From assembly GCF_902499115.1 (NCBI RefSeq), contig NZ_CABVPN010000014.1, forward strand, positions 137,103 through 201,102: 64,000 bases of DNA, in the 5' to 3' direction. A program made the position numbers and the translations under genes. Below, piece by piece: positions 16,562 to 24,581 of this stretch. This stretch comes from Burkholderia diffusa. Its GTDB lineage: Bacteria; Pseudomonadota; Gammaproteobacteria; Burkholderiales; Burkholderiaceae. Under the pieces are notes generated by a model. The model saw only the letters and a list, made by a program, of their open reading frames with translations, ran no database searches and was not told the DNA's origin. Numbering within the stretch: position 1 is the stretch's first letter; the number at the start of each line of letters is the position of its first letter.

Positions 16562-18298
16562 TTAGCGCGCGAGCGCAGCGCGGATCTTTTCCGTCACCGT
16601 CGCCGCGGCGGCGTCGGCCGGCAGCAGCGTCGCTTCGGCGTCGCGGCGGCCCTGGTACTCGATCTTGCCTTCCTTCAAGCCGCGCTCGCCGATCACCAGG
16701 CGATGCGGCACGCCGATCAGTTCCCAGTCGGCGAACATCACGCCCGGGCGCTCGCCGCGATCGTCGAGGATCACGTCGATGCCGGCGGCGGCCAGTTCCG
16801 CGTACAGCTTGTCGGCCGCCTCGCGAACCATGTCGCTGCGATCGTAGCCCATCGGGCACAGCACGACCTCGAAGGGGGCGATCGACTCGGGCCAGATGAT
16901 GCCGCGATCGTCGAAGTTCTGTTCGATCGCCGCGCCGAGAATACGCGTGACGCCGACGCCGTAGCAGCCCATCAGCATCGGCTGCGGCTTGCCCGATTCG
17001 TCGAGGAACGTCGCGCCCATCGCTTCCGAGTACTTGGTGCCGAGCTGGAACACGTGGCCGACTTCAATGCCACGGCAGATGTCGATCACGCCCTTGCCGT
17101 CCGGCGACGGATCGCCCTTCTGCACGTTGCGCACGTCGGCGACGTCCGGCTCGGGCAGGTCGCGGCCCCAGTTCACGCCAGCGATGTGATAGTCCACCTC
17201 GTTTGCGCCGACGACGAAGTCGCTCATGTTCGCGACCGTGCGGTCCGCGATCACCTTCACGGGCTTCTTCGTGCCGACCGGGCCGAGATAGCCCGGCGGC
17301 GTGCCGAACCACTCGACGATTTCCTGCTCGGTCGCGAAGCGGTGGTTCTTCAGCCCCGGCAGCTTCGACACCTTGATCTCGTTCAGGTCGTGATCGCCAC
17401 GCAGCATCACGAGCCAGATGGTCGGCTCGGCGCCTTCGTTGTCGGTCGCGAGCACGATCGATTTGATCGTGCGCTCGAGCGGGATCGCCAGCAGTTCGGC
17501 GACGGCTTCGCACTTCGCCTTGCCGGGCGTCGCGACCTTCTCCATCGCTTCGGCCGGCGCCGCGCGCTCGGCAATCAGCGGCAACGCTTCGGCCGCCTCG
17601 ATGTTCGCCGCGAAGTCGGACGTCGGGCAGTAGGCGATCGCGTCCTCGCCGGTGTCGGCGATCACGTGGAACTCGTGGGAGAAGTTGCCGCCGATCGAGC
17701 CGCTGTCGGCCGCGACCGCACGGAACTCGAGGCCGAGGCGCGTGAAGATGCGCACGTATGCGTCATACATCTTGCGATACGACTCGTTCAGACCGGCCGC
17801 GTCCTTGTCGAACGAATACGCGTCCTTCATGATGAATTCGCGGCCGCGCATCACGCCGAAGCGCGGACGAATCTCGTCGCGGAACTTGGTCTGGATCTGG
17901 TAGAAGTTCACCGGCATCTGCCGGTAGCTCTTGATCTGGTTGCGCGCGATGTCGGTGATGACTTCCTCGTGCGTCGGCCCGATCACGAAGTCGTTGTCCT
18001 TGCGGTCCTTGAAGCGCAGCAGCTCGGGGCCGTACTGTTCCCAGCGCCCCGATTCCTGCCACAGCTCGGCCGGTTGCACGGCCGGCATCAGCAGCTCGAT
18101 GGCGCCTGCCCGGTTCATTTCCTCGCGCACGATCGCCTCGACCTTGCGAATCGAACGCAGGCCGACCGGCAGGTAGTTGTAGATGCCGCCGGCGACGCGA
18201 CGGATCATGCCGGCGCGCACCATCAGCTTGTGGCTGACGATCTCTGCGTCGGCCGGTGCTTCTTTGAGGGTGCCGATAAAGAAACGGGAAGCTTTCAT
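16562..18298 (-). CDS. proS: Prolyl-tRNA synthetase
   Basis: ProS charges tRNA-Pro with proline. The 578-residue length fits the bacterial type with an editing (INS/YbaK-like) domain inserted in the class II catalytic core. Visible parts are motif 2 with FRDEIRPRFGVMRGREFIMKD-like sequence near residue 140, the insertion at about 225-400 that hydrolyses mischarged Ala-tRNA, motif 3 (CYGVGVTRILGAAIEQ), and the C-terminal anticodon-binding domain. It is divergent from rppH. A proline tRNA gene is at 24357 in this window. Confidence 0.97.
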   Translation of the reverse strand: MKASRFFIGTLKEAPADAEIVSHKLMVRAGMIRRVAGGIYNYLPVGLRSIRKVEAIVREEMNRAGAIELLMPAVQPAELWQESGRWEQYGPELLRFKDRKDNDFVIGPTHEEVITDIARNQIKSYRQMPVNFYQIQTKFRDEIRPRFGVMRGREFIMKDAYSFDKDAAGLNESYRKMYDAYVRIFTRLGLEFRAVAADSGSIGGNFSHEFHVIADTGEDAIAYCPTSDFAANIEAAEALPLIAERAAPAEAMEKVATPGKAKCEAVAELLAIPLERTIKSIVLATDNEGAEPTIWLVMLRGDHDLNEIKVSKLPGLKNHRFATEQEIVEWFGTPPGYLGPVGTKKPVKVIADRTVANMSDFVVGANEVDYHIAGVNWGRDLPEPDVADVRNVQKGDPSPDGKGVIDICRGIEVGHVFQLGTKYSEAMGATFLDESGKPQPMLMGCYGVGVTRILGAAIEQNFDDRGIIWPESIAPFEVVLCPMGYDRSDMVREAADKLYAELAAAGIDVILDDRGERPGVMFADWELIGVPHRLVIGERGLKEGKIEYQGRRDAEATLLPADAAAATVTEKIRAALAR

Positions 18299-18487
18299 GC
18301 GGACGGTTCCAAATACGGCGCCCCAAGGCGGGGCGCCCGAAAAAGTTTCAAGGTGAAAAAGCTGCGCGCGGCGAACAACGAGGGACGACGATGGCGCAGA
18401 TGACGTAGCAGACTAATCAGGGACAATTCAGCCGGTGCACCCCGCGCGGATTCGCTCCGTCACGGTGCGCAGCGCCCGTTATCTGTT

Positions 18488-18493
18488 TATAAT
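18488..18493 (+). promoter_or_regulatory. Candidate -10 element of the rppH promoter
   Basis: A perfect TATAAT 34 bases before the rppH start. No good -35 hexamer is visible at the right distance, so only the -10 is supported. Confidence 0.5.
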
Positions 18494-18526
18494 CAAAGCA
18501 ATTTTAAAGGATTCGAAGGTGGTTGT

Positions 18527-19174
18527 ATGCTGGATCGTGAAGGCTTTCGCCCGAACGTCGGCATCATCCTCTTGAACGCGCGCAACGAGGTGTTTTGGGG
18601 CAAGCGGCTCCGCGAGCATTCCTGGCAGTTTCCTCAAGGTGGGATCAAGTACGGCGAGACCCCCATGCAGGCGATGTACCGGGAACTGCACGAAGAGACC
18701 GGCCTGCACCCGGAACACGTCAAGATAATCGGCCGCACCCGCGACTGGTTGCGTTACGAGGTGCCTGACAAGTTCATCAAACGCGAAGTACGCGGCCATT
18801 ACCGCGGCCAGAAGCAGATCTGGTTCCTGCTGCGGATGGTCGGACGCGATTGCGACATTTGCTTGCGCGCGACCGATCACCCGGAGTTCGATGCGTGGCG
18901 CTGGAACGAGTACTGGGTGCCGCTCGATGCGGTGATCGAGTTCAAGCGGGATGTCTATCAGTTGGCGCTGACGGAACTGTCGCGCTTCCTGCGCCGCCCG
19001 GCGCAGCGAGCCGAAAAGCCGCGTGGGCCGCGTCCGTCGCGCTATCCGCGCGTCATCGGTGCGCAGGTCCAGCAGACGCTGACGATTGTCGACACATCGT
19101 TAGTCTGTTCGGAGATCGAAGTGGAGGCGAGCACGCTCGACGAGATGCCGTCCCGCGAGATCGTCGGCAAATGA
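18527..19174 (+). CDS. rppH: RNA pyrophosphohydrolase
   Basis: RppH removes pyrophosphate from the 5' end of mRNAs and so triggers decay by RNase E. The 215-residue protein has the N-terminal FRPNVGIILLN strand and the Nudix box GIKYGETPMQAMYRELHEE followed by TGL, placed about 40 residues in as in E. coli RppH. The C-terminal 55 residues are basic and probably disordered, a feature of betaproteobacterial forms. GAAGGTGG lies just upstream of the ATG. It is divergent from proS. Confidence 0.94.
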   Translation: MLDREGFRPNVGIILLNARNEVFWGKRLREHSWQFPQGGIKYGETPMQAMYRELHEETGLHPEHVKIIGRTRDWLRYEVPDKFIKREVRGHYRGQKQIWFLLRMVGRDCDICLRATDHPEFDAWRWNEYWVPLDAVIEFKRDVYQLALTELSRFLRRPAQRAEKPRGPRPSRYPRVIGAQVQQTLTIVDTSLVCSEIEVEASTLDEMPSREIVGK

Positions 19175-19193
19175 CGAGTCGGACTGCATGACC

Positions 19194-19223
19194 GGGCGCG
19201 ACCTTGTGTCGCGCCCTTTTTTT
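19194..19223 (+). terminator. Intrinsic terminator between rppH and the CNP1-like gene
   Basis: GGGCGCGAC pairs perfectly with GTCGCGCCC around CTTGT, then seven T residues. It ends only 14 bases before the TTG start of the next gene, so it lies inside that gene's leader. Confidence 0.93.
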
Positions 19224-19237
19224 ACGAGGAATGCATA

Positions 19238-19795
19238 TTGAAAGCGATTGCTCTCGCGCTCGCATCGATTGTCGCGGCGGCCACGCTGGCCGGTTGCGCA
19301 AATTCGAAGACGCCGACCAACAAGGATGACAGCGAGTTCGTGTACCTGCTGGACCGCCAGGGCAACTGGAAGGAAAACCCGGTCGACACGCTGCCGCCGC
19401 TTCCGCAAGCGGGCGACCTGCTGCCGTTCAACGTGTCTCAGAATACGCCGCTCAAGTTCTCCGTCGATGCGAAGTCGCTTGCGGTCGGCACCGACGGCGT
19501 CGTGCGCTATGCGGTCGTCATCACGAGCCCGGCAGGCGCACGCAACGTGAACTATGAAGGCATCCGCTGCGACACCTACGAATGGCGTCAGTATGCCGGC
19601 CTGAATTCGGATCACGACGGCTGGGACCGCACGGTCGAGAACGACTGGCGTCGCATCGAGAACGGCGAGTTGAACGCGTACCACTCGGCGCTGTACCAGG
19701 ACTACTTCTGCTCGAACAAGATGCCACAGGGCACGACCCAGCAGATTCTCGAGAACATCCGGTTCCACCGCACCGCGATGAGCCAGCTGCGCTGA
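19238..19795 (+). CDS. CNP1-like family lipoprotein
   Basis: A 185-residue predicted lipoprotein of the CNP1-like family, function unknown. The N terminus is a signal peptide with lipobox LAGC (Cys at about residue 20). The mature domain carries the family's conserved GIRCDTYEWRQYAG and FCSNKMPQG segments, each with one Cys, which may form a disulfide in the periplasm. The start is a TTG with ACGAGGA 7 bases upstream; no ATG gives a signal peptide. The terminator at 19194-19223 lies directly in front of the binding site, leaving no room for a separate promoter after it. Confidence 0.82.
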   Translation: MKAIALALASIVAAATLAGCANSKTPTNKDDSEFVYLLDRQGNWKENPVDTLPPLPQAGDLLPFNVSQNTPLKFSVDAKSLAVGTDGVVRYAVVITSPAGARNVNYEGIRCDTYEWRQYAGLNSDHDGWDRTVENDWRRIENGELNAYHSALYQDYFCSNKMPQGTTQQILENIRFHRTAMSQLR

Positions 19796-19837
19796 CTGCG
19801 CGACGCAGGCCACCGGCCTTGCCGAGCCAATCGCAAC

Positions 19838-19865
19838 AAAAAGCCCGCACAACGCGGGCTTTTTT
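19838..19865. terminator. Bidirectional terminator between the CNP1-like gene and proB
   Basis: AAAAAGCCCGC at 19838-19848 pairs with GCGGGCTTTTT at 19854 onward around a short loop. T-runs exist in both directions, which suits two converging genes. Confidence 0.92.
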
Positions 19866-19892
19866 AGTATCTCGGGACGTCTGGCCGAATGG

Positions 19893-21011
19893 TTACACGA
19901 GCACGAGGTTGTCGCGGTGAATCAGCTCCGGTTCCAGCATGTAGCCAAGCACCGTCTCGATCTCGCCGCTCGGCTTGCGGTGAATCAGCTTCGTTTCCGC
20001 ACTGCTGTAGTTCGTGAGACCGCGCGCCACTTCGCGTCCGTCGGGGCCGACACATGCGATCACCTCGCCGCGCGCGAACGCCCCCTGCACGCCAATCACG
20101 CCGATCGGCAGCAGGCTCTTGCCGCCGGCCGTCAGCTTCTCGACCGCACCGGCATCGATCACGACGTGCCCGCGTACCTGCAGATGGTCGGCCATCCATT
20201 GCTTGCGCGCGGCCATCCGCGCGGTGCGCGCGATCAGCTGCGTGCCGATCGCCTCGCCCGCCGCCAGCCGCACCAGCACGTCGGCTTCGCGGCCGCTCGC
20301 GATCACGGTGTTCGCGCCGCTGTGCGCTGCGCGCTTCGCCGCGAGGATCTTCGTCAGCATTCCGCCGCGGCCGAGGCTCGAGCCGGCTCCGCCCGCCATC
20401 GCCTCGAGTTCCGGTGCGCCCGCACTGGCTTCCGCGACCAGCGTCGCGTTCGGATCCTTGCGCGGATCGGCGGTGAACAGCCCCGACTGATCGGTCAGGA
20501 TGATGAGCGCATCGCCTTCGATCAGGTTCGCGACCAGCGCGCCGAGCGTGTCGTTGTCGCCGAACTTGATTTCGTCGGTGACGACCGTGTCGTTCTCGTT
20601 GATGATCGGCACGACGCCGAGCCGCAGCAGCGTGAGCAGCGTCGAGCGCGCATTCAGGTAGCGCTCGCGATCGGCAAGGTCGGCATGCGTCAGCAGGATC
20701 TGCGCGGTGCGGATATCGTGCTCGGTGAAGCGGCTTTCATAGACTTGCGCGAGCCCCATCTGGCCAACCGCGGCGGCAGCCTGCAGCTCGTCGATCTCGC
20801 GCGGACGCTTGCTCCAGCCGAGCCGCTGCATCCCTTCAGCGATCGCGCCCGAACTGACGAGCACCACTTCCTTGCCCTGCGCGCGCAGCGCGGCGATCTG
20901 GGCCGCCCAGCGGCCGATCGCAGCATGATCGAGCCCCTTGCCGTCGTTGGTTACGAGGCTCGAGCCCACCTTCACCACCAATCGCTTCGAATCCGCGATG
21001 ATCGAACGCAT
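19893..21011 (-). CDS. proB: Glutamate 5-kinase
   Basis: ProB phosphorylates glutamate with ATP, the first and feedback-controlled step of proline synthesis. The 372-residue protein has an amino-acid kinase domain (KRLVVKVGSSLVTNDG at the start, VVLVSSGAIAEGMQRLG, and INENDTV) and a C-terminal PUA domain from about residue 280. Length is normal. It follows obgE by 90 bases on the same strand, an arrangement often seen in betaproteobacteria. proA is not in this window. Confidence 0.96.
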   Translation of the reverse strand: MRSIIADSKRLVVKVGSSLVTNDGKGLDHAAIGRWAAQIAALRAQGKEVVLVSSGAIAEGMQRLGWSKRPREIDELQAAAAVGQMGLAQVYESRFTEHDIRTAQILLTHADLADRERYLNARSTLLTLLRLGVVPIINENDTVVTDEIKFGDNDTLGALVANLIEGDALIILTDQSGLFTADPRKDPNATLVAEASAGAPELEAMAGGAGSSLGRGGMLTKILAAKRAAHSGANTVIASGREADVLVRLAAGEAIGTQLIARTARMAARKQWMADHLQVRGHVVIDAGAVEKLTAGGKSLLPIGVIGVQGAFARGEVIACVGPDGREVARGLTNYSSAETKLIHRKPSGEIETVLGYMLEPELIHRDNLVLV

Positions 21012-21101
21012 CGTGCGCCGTCTCCTGTATCTGATGCCTGCCCGACCGGGCGCGCTTAAATTCCGGCACCGGGCGCGACGCCCGGTGCGTTCCGGCCACG
21101 C

Positions 21102-22214
21102 TCAGGCGTCGTCGCCGGGCGTCGCGCCGCCAGCGGCGGGCGGCGCATCGCGGAATCGCACGTCCGCGGCCAGATCTTCCTCTTCCGCCGCGCGATGCGC
21201 GTCCGAATGCTGGGCGAGGTAGTCGTAGATCGCGTAGCACAGCGCTTCGCAGCCCTGGCCCGTGAGCGCCGAAATCTCGAACACCGGGCCGTCCCAGCCG
21301 AAACGGTCGAGGAAATCGGCGACGCGCGCCTCGCGCTCGTCTTCCGGCACCATGTCGAGCTTGTTGAGGACGAGCCAGCGCGGCTTCTCATAGAGCGCCT
21401 CGTCGTACTTGCGCAGTTCGCCAACGATCGCGGTTGCTTCCGCGACCGGATCGACGCTTTCGTCAAACGGAGCCAAATCGACGAGATGCAAGAGCACGCC
21501 GGTGCGCTGCAAGTGTCGCAGGAACTGGTGGCCGAGGCCCGCACCTTCAGCTGCGCCCTCGATCAGCCCCGGGATGTCGGCGATCACGAAGCTCTTGCTC
21601 GGGCCGACCCGCACGACGCCGAGGTTCGGCGCGAGCGTTGTGAACGGATAGTCGGCGATCTTCGGCTTCGCGTTCGACACCGACGAGATGAAGGTCGACT
21701 TGCCAGCGTTCGGCATGCCGAGCAGACCGACGTCGGCGAGCACCTTCAGTTCGAGCCTCAGCATGCGCCGTTCGCCCGGCTTGCCGTCGGTCTTCTGGCG
21801 CGGCGCGCGGTTCGTGCTCGACTTGAAATGCAGGTTGCCGAGACCGCCTGCGCCACCCTTCGCGAGCATCACCTGCTGATCGTGCTCGGTCAGGTCGGCG
21901 ATCAGTTCGCCCGTGTCCATGTCGGTCACGACCGTGCCGACCGGCATGCGCAGCGTGACGTCGTCACCGCCCTTGCCGTAGCAATCGGATCCGCGACCGT
22001 TTTCGCCGTTGCGCGCCAGGTGCTTCTTCGCGTAGCGATAGTCGATCAGCGTGTTGATGTTACGGTCAGCGATCGCGTAGACGTTCCCGCCCCGGCCGCC
22101 GTCGCCGCCGTCCGGCCCGCCGAACGGAACGAATTTCTCGCGGCGCATCGACGCGCTGCCATCGCCTCCGTCGCCGGCGATGACTTCGATTCGTGCTTCG
22201 TCAATGAACTTCAT
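21102..22214 (-). CDS. obgE: Obg-family GTPase (ribosome assembly/stress GTPase)
   Basis: ObgE (CgtA) is an essential GTPase that binds the 50S subunit and links ribosome assembly to (p)ppGpp levels. The 370-residue protein has the Gly-rich Obg domain (about 1-158), then the G domain with GMPNAGKST, DIPGLIEGAAEGAGLG and NKLDMV, and a short charged C-terminal tail. It lies downstream of rplU-rpmA, but a terminator separates it from rpmA, so it should have its own promoter in 22215-22340. A weak candidate there is TTGTTC, 18 bases, CACAAT. Confidence 0.96.
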   Translation of the reverse strand: MKFIDEARIEVIAGDGGDGSASMRREKFVPFGGPDGGDGGRGGNVYAIADRNINTLIDYRYAKKHLARNGENGRGSDCYGKGGDDVTLRMPVGTVVTDMDTGELIADLTEHDQQVMLAKGGAGGLGNLHFKSSTNRAPRQKTDGKPGERRMLRLELKVLADVGLLGMPNAGKSTFISSVSNAKPKIADYPFTTLAPNLGVVRVGPSKSFVIADIPGLIEGAAEGAGLGHQFLRHLQRTGVLLHLVDLAPFDESVDPVAEATAIVGELRKYDEALYEKPRWLVLNKLDMVPEDEREARVADFLDRFGWDGPVFEISALTGQGCEALCYAIYDYLAQHSDAHRAAEEEDLAADVRFRDAPPAAGGATPGDDA

Positions 22215-22340
22215 TCGTCACTCCGACCAGTATTTCCGCTATTGTGCCGCGCGCCGGCGCGCTTGAACAATCTGCCGTTCGGCCAATTGCCCGCCGTTTC
22301 GCGACAGCCGCCGGTGCGCACATGCGCCCGGCGGCCAAAT

Positions 22341-22373
22341 AAAAAAAGGCCCCGCGAAGACTGCGGGGCCTTT
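22341..22373 (-). terminator. Intrinsic terminator after rpmA
   Basis: On the minus strand AGGCCCCGC and GCGGGGCCT form a stem with a 7-base loop and run into seven T residues. It lies between rpmA and obgE. Confidence 0.9.
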
Positions 22374-22401
22374 CGGCTACGAAGCCCGTGGGTGCCTGAA
22401 C

Positions 22402-22665
22402 TTAGGCAGCCGCCGGGACAACGATGACCAGATGCTTCTTGTCCGCGCCCTTGGTCGCGAACTTGACGTGACCGTCGACCAGCGCGAACAGGGTGTGATC
22501 CTTGCCCATGCCGACGTTCTCGCCAGCGTGCATGCGCGTACCGCGCTGACGCACGATGATGCCGCCGGCATTGATTGCCTGGCCGCCATACACTTTCACG
22601 CCGAGACGTTTCGACTCGGAGTCGCGGCCGTTCCGGGAAGAGCCGCCTGCCTTTTTGTGTGCCAT
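22402..22665 (-). CDS. rpmA: 50S ribosomal protein L27
   Basis: L27 sits near the peptidyl transferase centre, with its N terminus reaching the tRNA ends. The 87-residue protein begins [20 protein letters not shown] and continues LGVKVYGGQ, the family signature. Because the first Ala follows the Met directly, no N-terminal processing extension is present. It is 24 bases downstream of rplU, the usual operon. Confidence 0.98.
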
Positions 22666-22689
22666 CTGATTGCTCCTTTACCGAGGCGC

Positions 22690-23001
22690 TTACGCGTTGA
22701 TCGCGTCGATGCGCAGCTCAGTGTAGTTCTGGCGGTGGCCGCCGTGCTTTTGGTAGTGCTTCCGGCGACGCATCTTGAAGATGGTGACCTTGGCATGACG
22801 ACCGTGCGACACAACGGTGGCCTTGACGGAAGCCCCACTGACCAGCGGCGTACCGAACTTAATCGATTCGCCTTCGCCCACTGCGAGAACCTGGTCGAGC
22901 GTGATTTCAGCGTCAATGTCAGCCGGTATCTGTTCTACTTTGAGTTTTTCGCCAACGGCAACCTTGTACTGCTTGCCGCCGGTTTTTATGACCGCGTACA
23001 T
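22690..23001 (-). CDS. rplU: 50S ribosomal protein L21
   Basis: L21 binds 23S rRNA in the large subunit. The 103-residue protein starts MYAVIKTGGKQYKV and ends with the basic KMRRRKHYQKHGGHRQ segment typical of the family. The start at 23001 matches the family; the open frame runs further upstream only by chance. A near-consensus promoter lies at 23057-23085 and the leader carries an 8-bp inverted repeat. Confidence 0.97.
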   Translation of the reverse strand: MYAVIKTGGKQYKVAVGEKLKVEQIPADIDAEITLDQVLAVGEGESIKFGTPLVSGASVKATVVSHGRHAKVTIFKMRRRKHYQKHGGHRQNYTELRIDAINA

Positions 23002-23025
23002 TGAGAACCTCACTCTGGATCCAAT

Positions 23026-23050
23026 TTTTCCGCACACCACGCGCGGAAAA
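23026..23050 (-). repeat. Inverted repeat in the rplU leader
   Basis: TTTTCCGC (23026-23033) and GCGGAAAA (23043-23050) form an 8-bp stem with a 9-base loop, 25 bases before the rplU start. No T-run follows in either direction, so it is not a standard terminator. It could fold in the leader of the rplU mRNA. Confidence 0.6.
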
Positions 23051-23056
23051 CACGTG

Positions 23057-23085
23057 ATTATACATGGGGTTAGCACCCAAGTCAA
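23057..23085 (-). promoter_or_regulatory. Strong sigma-70-type promoter for rplU-rpmA
   Basis: On the minus strand TTGACT (23080-23085), exactly 17 bases, then TATAAT (23057-23062). This is the best promoter match in the window and suits a ribosomal protein operon. Confidence 0.92.
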
Positions 23086-23179
23086 AGCCGATCCGCGATT
23101 GCCGCGCGCAAGACCTGGCCGGACGGCCAAAATCACCGTGCCGGCACGTCCGACAGACCGGGATATCGTGGATTCGACT

Positions 23180-23185
23180 TATAAT
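23180..23185 (+). promoter_or_regulatory. Candidate -10 element for ispB
   Basis: A perfect TATAAT 26 bases before the ispB start. The -35 region is not recognisable, and no clear Shine-Dalgarno sequence is seen before the ATG. Confidence 0.45.
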
Positions 23186-23211
23186 CCGCGGCATCACCCA
23201 TTTCGATCATC

Positions 23212-24207
23212 ATGTCGTCGTCCACCGCCTCCCCCACCCTCAGCGCCGCCCACCTGCTCGCCCCGATCGCCAGCGACATGGAGCAGGTGAATCGCGTTAT
23301 CCGGCAGAGCCTCGCGTCCGACGTGCTGCTGATCAACCAGATCGCCGAGTACATCATCGGCGCGGGCGGCAAGCGGCTGCGTCCGGCCCTGCTTTTGCTC
23401 GTCGCCGGTGCGCTCGGCGAGACGTCGCACCAGCGGCACGTGCTGGCTGCCGTCGTCGAGTTCATCCACACCGCCACGCTGCTGCATGACGACGTCGTCG
23501 ACGAATCCGAACTGCGGCGCGGCCGCCAGACGGCCAACGCGCTGTTCGGCAATGCGGCGAGCGTGCTGGTCGGCGACTACCTCTATTCGCGCTCGTTCGA
23601 GATGATGGTCGGCGTCGGCAAGATGCGCGTGATGGAAATCCTGTCGGAAGCGACGACGATCATCTCCGAAGGCGAAGTGCTCCAGCTTCTGAACATGCAC
23701 GACGCGGACGTCGACGAGTCGCGCTACATGCAGGTGATCCGCTACAAGACAGCGAAGCTGTTCGAGGCATCGGCCCGCCTGGGCGCAGTGCTCGCCGGCG
23801 CCGATGCGCCGACCGAAGCCGCCGCTGCCGAATACGGCCGGCGGATCGGCACCGCATTCCAGATCATGGACGACTGGCTCGACTATGCTGGCACGGCCGA
23901 AGCGATGGGCAAGAATGCCGGCGACGATCTGCGCGAAGGCAAACCGACGCTCCCGCTCATCTACCTGATCGAACGCGGCACGCCAGAACAGTCGGCGCTC
24001 GCGCGCGAGGTGATCGAACAAGGCGGCACCGATCGCTTCGATACGATTTTCGATGCAATCACCCGCTCGGGCGCGCTCGACCATACGCTCGAATGTGCGC
24101 GCAAGGAAGCACAGGCCGCTGCGGCCGCGATCGCCGCGTTCCCGGATTCGATCTACAAGGAAAGCCTGCTCGCGCTGTGCTCGTACTCGACGTCGCGACA
24201 GTCGTAA
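23212..24207 (+). CDS. ispB: Octaprenyl-type polyprenyl diphosphate synthase
   Basis: IspB extends farnesyl diphosphate with isopentenyl units to make the ubiquinone side chain. The 331-residue protein has the first Asp-rich motif LLHDDVVDESELRRG and the second MDDWLDYAG, both needed for magnesium-diphosphate binding, and the N-terminal GGKRLRP signature. Chain length (C40 probable) is inferred from relatives, not from the sequence. It is divergent from rplU, as in many proteobacteria. Confidence 0.94.
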   Translation: MSSSTASPTLSAAHLLAPIASDMEQVNRVIRQSLASDVLLINQIAEYIIGAGGKRLRPALLLLVAGALGETSHQRHVLAAVVEFIHTATLLHDDVVDESELRRGRQTANALFGNAASVLVGDYLYSRSFEMMVGVGKMRVMEILSEATTIISEGEVLQLLNMHDADVDESRYMQVIRYKTAKLFEASARLGAVLAGADAPTEAAAAEYGRRIGTAFQIMDDWLDYAGTAEAMGKNAGDDLREGKPTLPLIYLIERGTPEQSALAREVIEQGGTDRFDTIFDAITRSGALDHTLECARKEAQAAAAAIAAFPDSIYKESLLALCSYSTSRQS

Positions 24208-24220
24208 ACGCGCCGTGAAG

Positions 24221-24271
24221 GGGACGAGATACCTTGTCTCGAAAAATTTCTTCAACAAGGTATTCCCTTTT
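24221..24271 (+). terminator. Probable terminator after ispB
   Basis: ATACCTTGT (24229-24237) pairs with ACAAGGTAT (24255-24263), flanked by GGGA/TCCC with a 4-base bulge, then TTTT. The loop is long, so the call is moderate. Confidence 0.5.
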
Positions 24272-24356
24272 AGAAAAAACATCGTTATAGTTACGTTCTT
24301 GCTTGAGACGACGCAGCGATCTTCACGAAGGCGCTAGAGTCGGAAGAGCAAAAAAT

Positions 24357-24433
24357 CGGGGTGTAGCTTAGCCTGGTAGAGCGCTACGTTCGGGACGTAG
24401 AGGCCGGAGGTTCGAATCCTCTCACCCCGACCA
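24357..24433 (+). tRNA. tRNA-Pro (anticodon CGG)
   Basis: A 77-nt cloverleaf with encoded CCA. The acceptor stem pairs CGGGGTG with CACCCCG, the anticodon stem pairs CTACG with CGTAG, and the 7-base loop TTCGGGA gives anticodon CGG, reading CCG proline codons. The T-arm contains GGTTCGAATCC. A terminator follows within 7 bases. Confidence 0.97.
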
Positions 24434-24439
24434 GATTTG

Positions 24440-24473
24440 AAAAAACCGTGCACCACGTGCACGGTTTTTTTTT
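24440..24473 (+). terminator. Intrinsic terminator after tRNA-Pro
   Basis: CCGTGCAC and GTGCACGG form a perfect stem with loop CAC, flanked by six A residues and nine T residues. Confidence 0.95.
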
Positions 24474-24581
24474 GCCTTCCTTTTGCCCGGTCACGCGAGC
24501 CCGATGCCGCGTGCGATATATCCCGGCCGCCGGCCTCTGCTATATTCCCTCCATCCCTGTCCTTCACTGCCCTTCTGACGC

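Noticed and set aside
24334..24567. 77-codon minus-strand frame
   Set aside because: It crosses the tRNA-Pro gene and its terminator.
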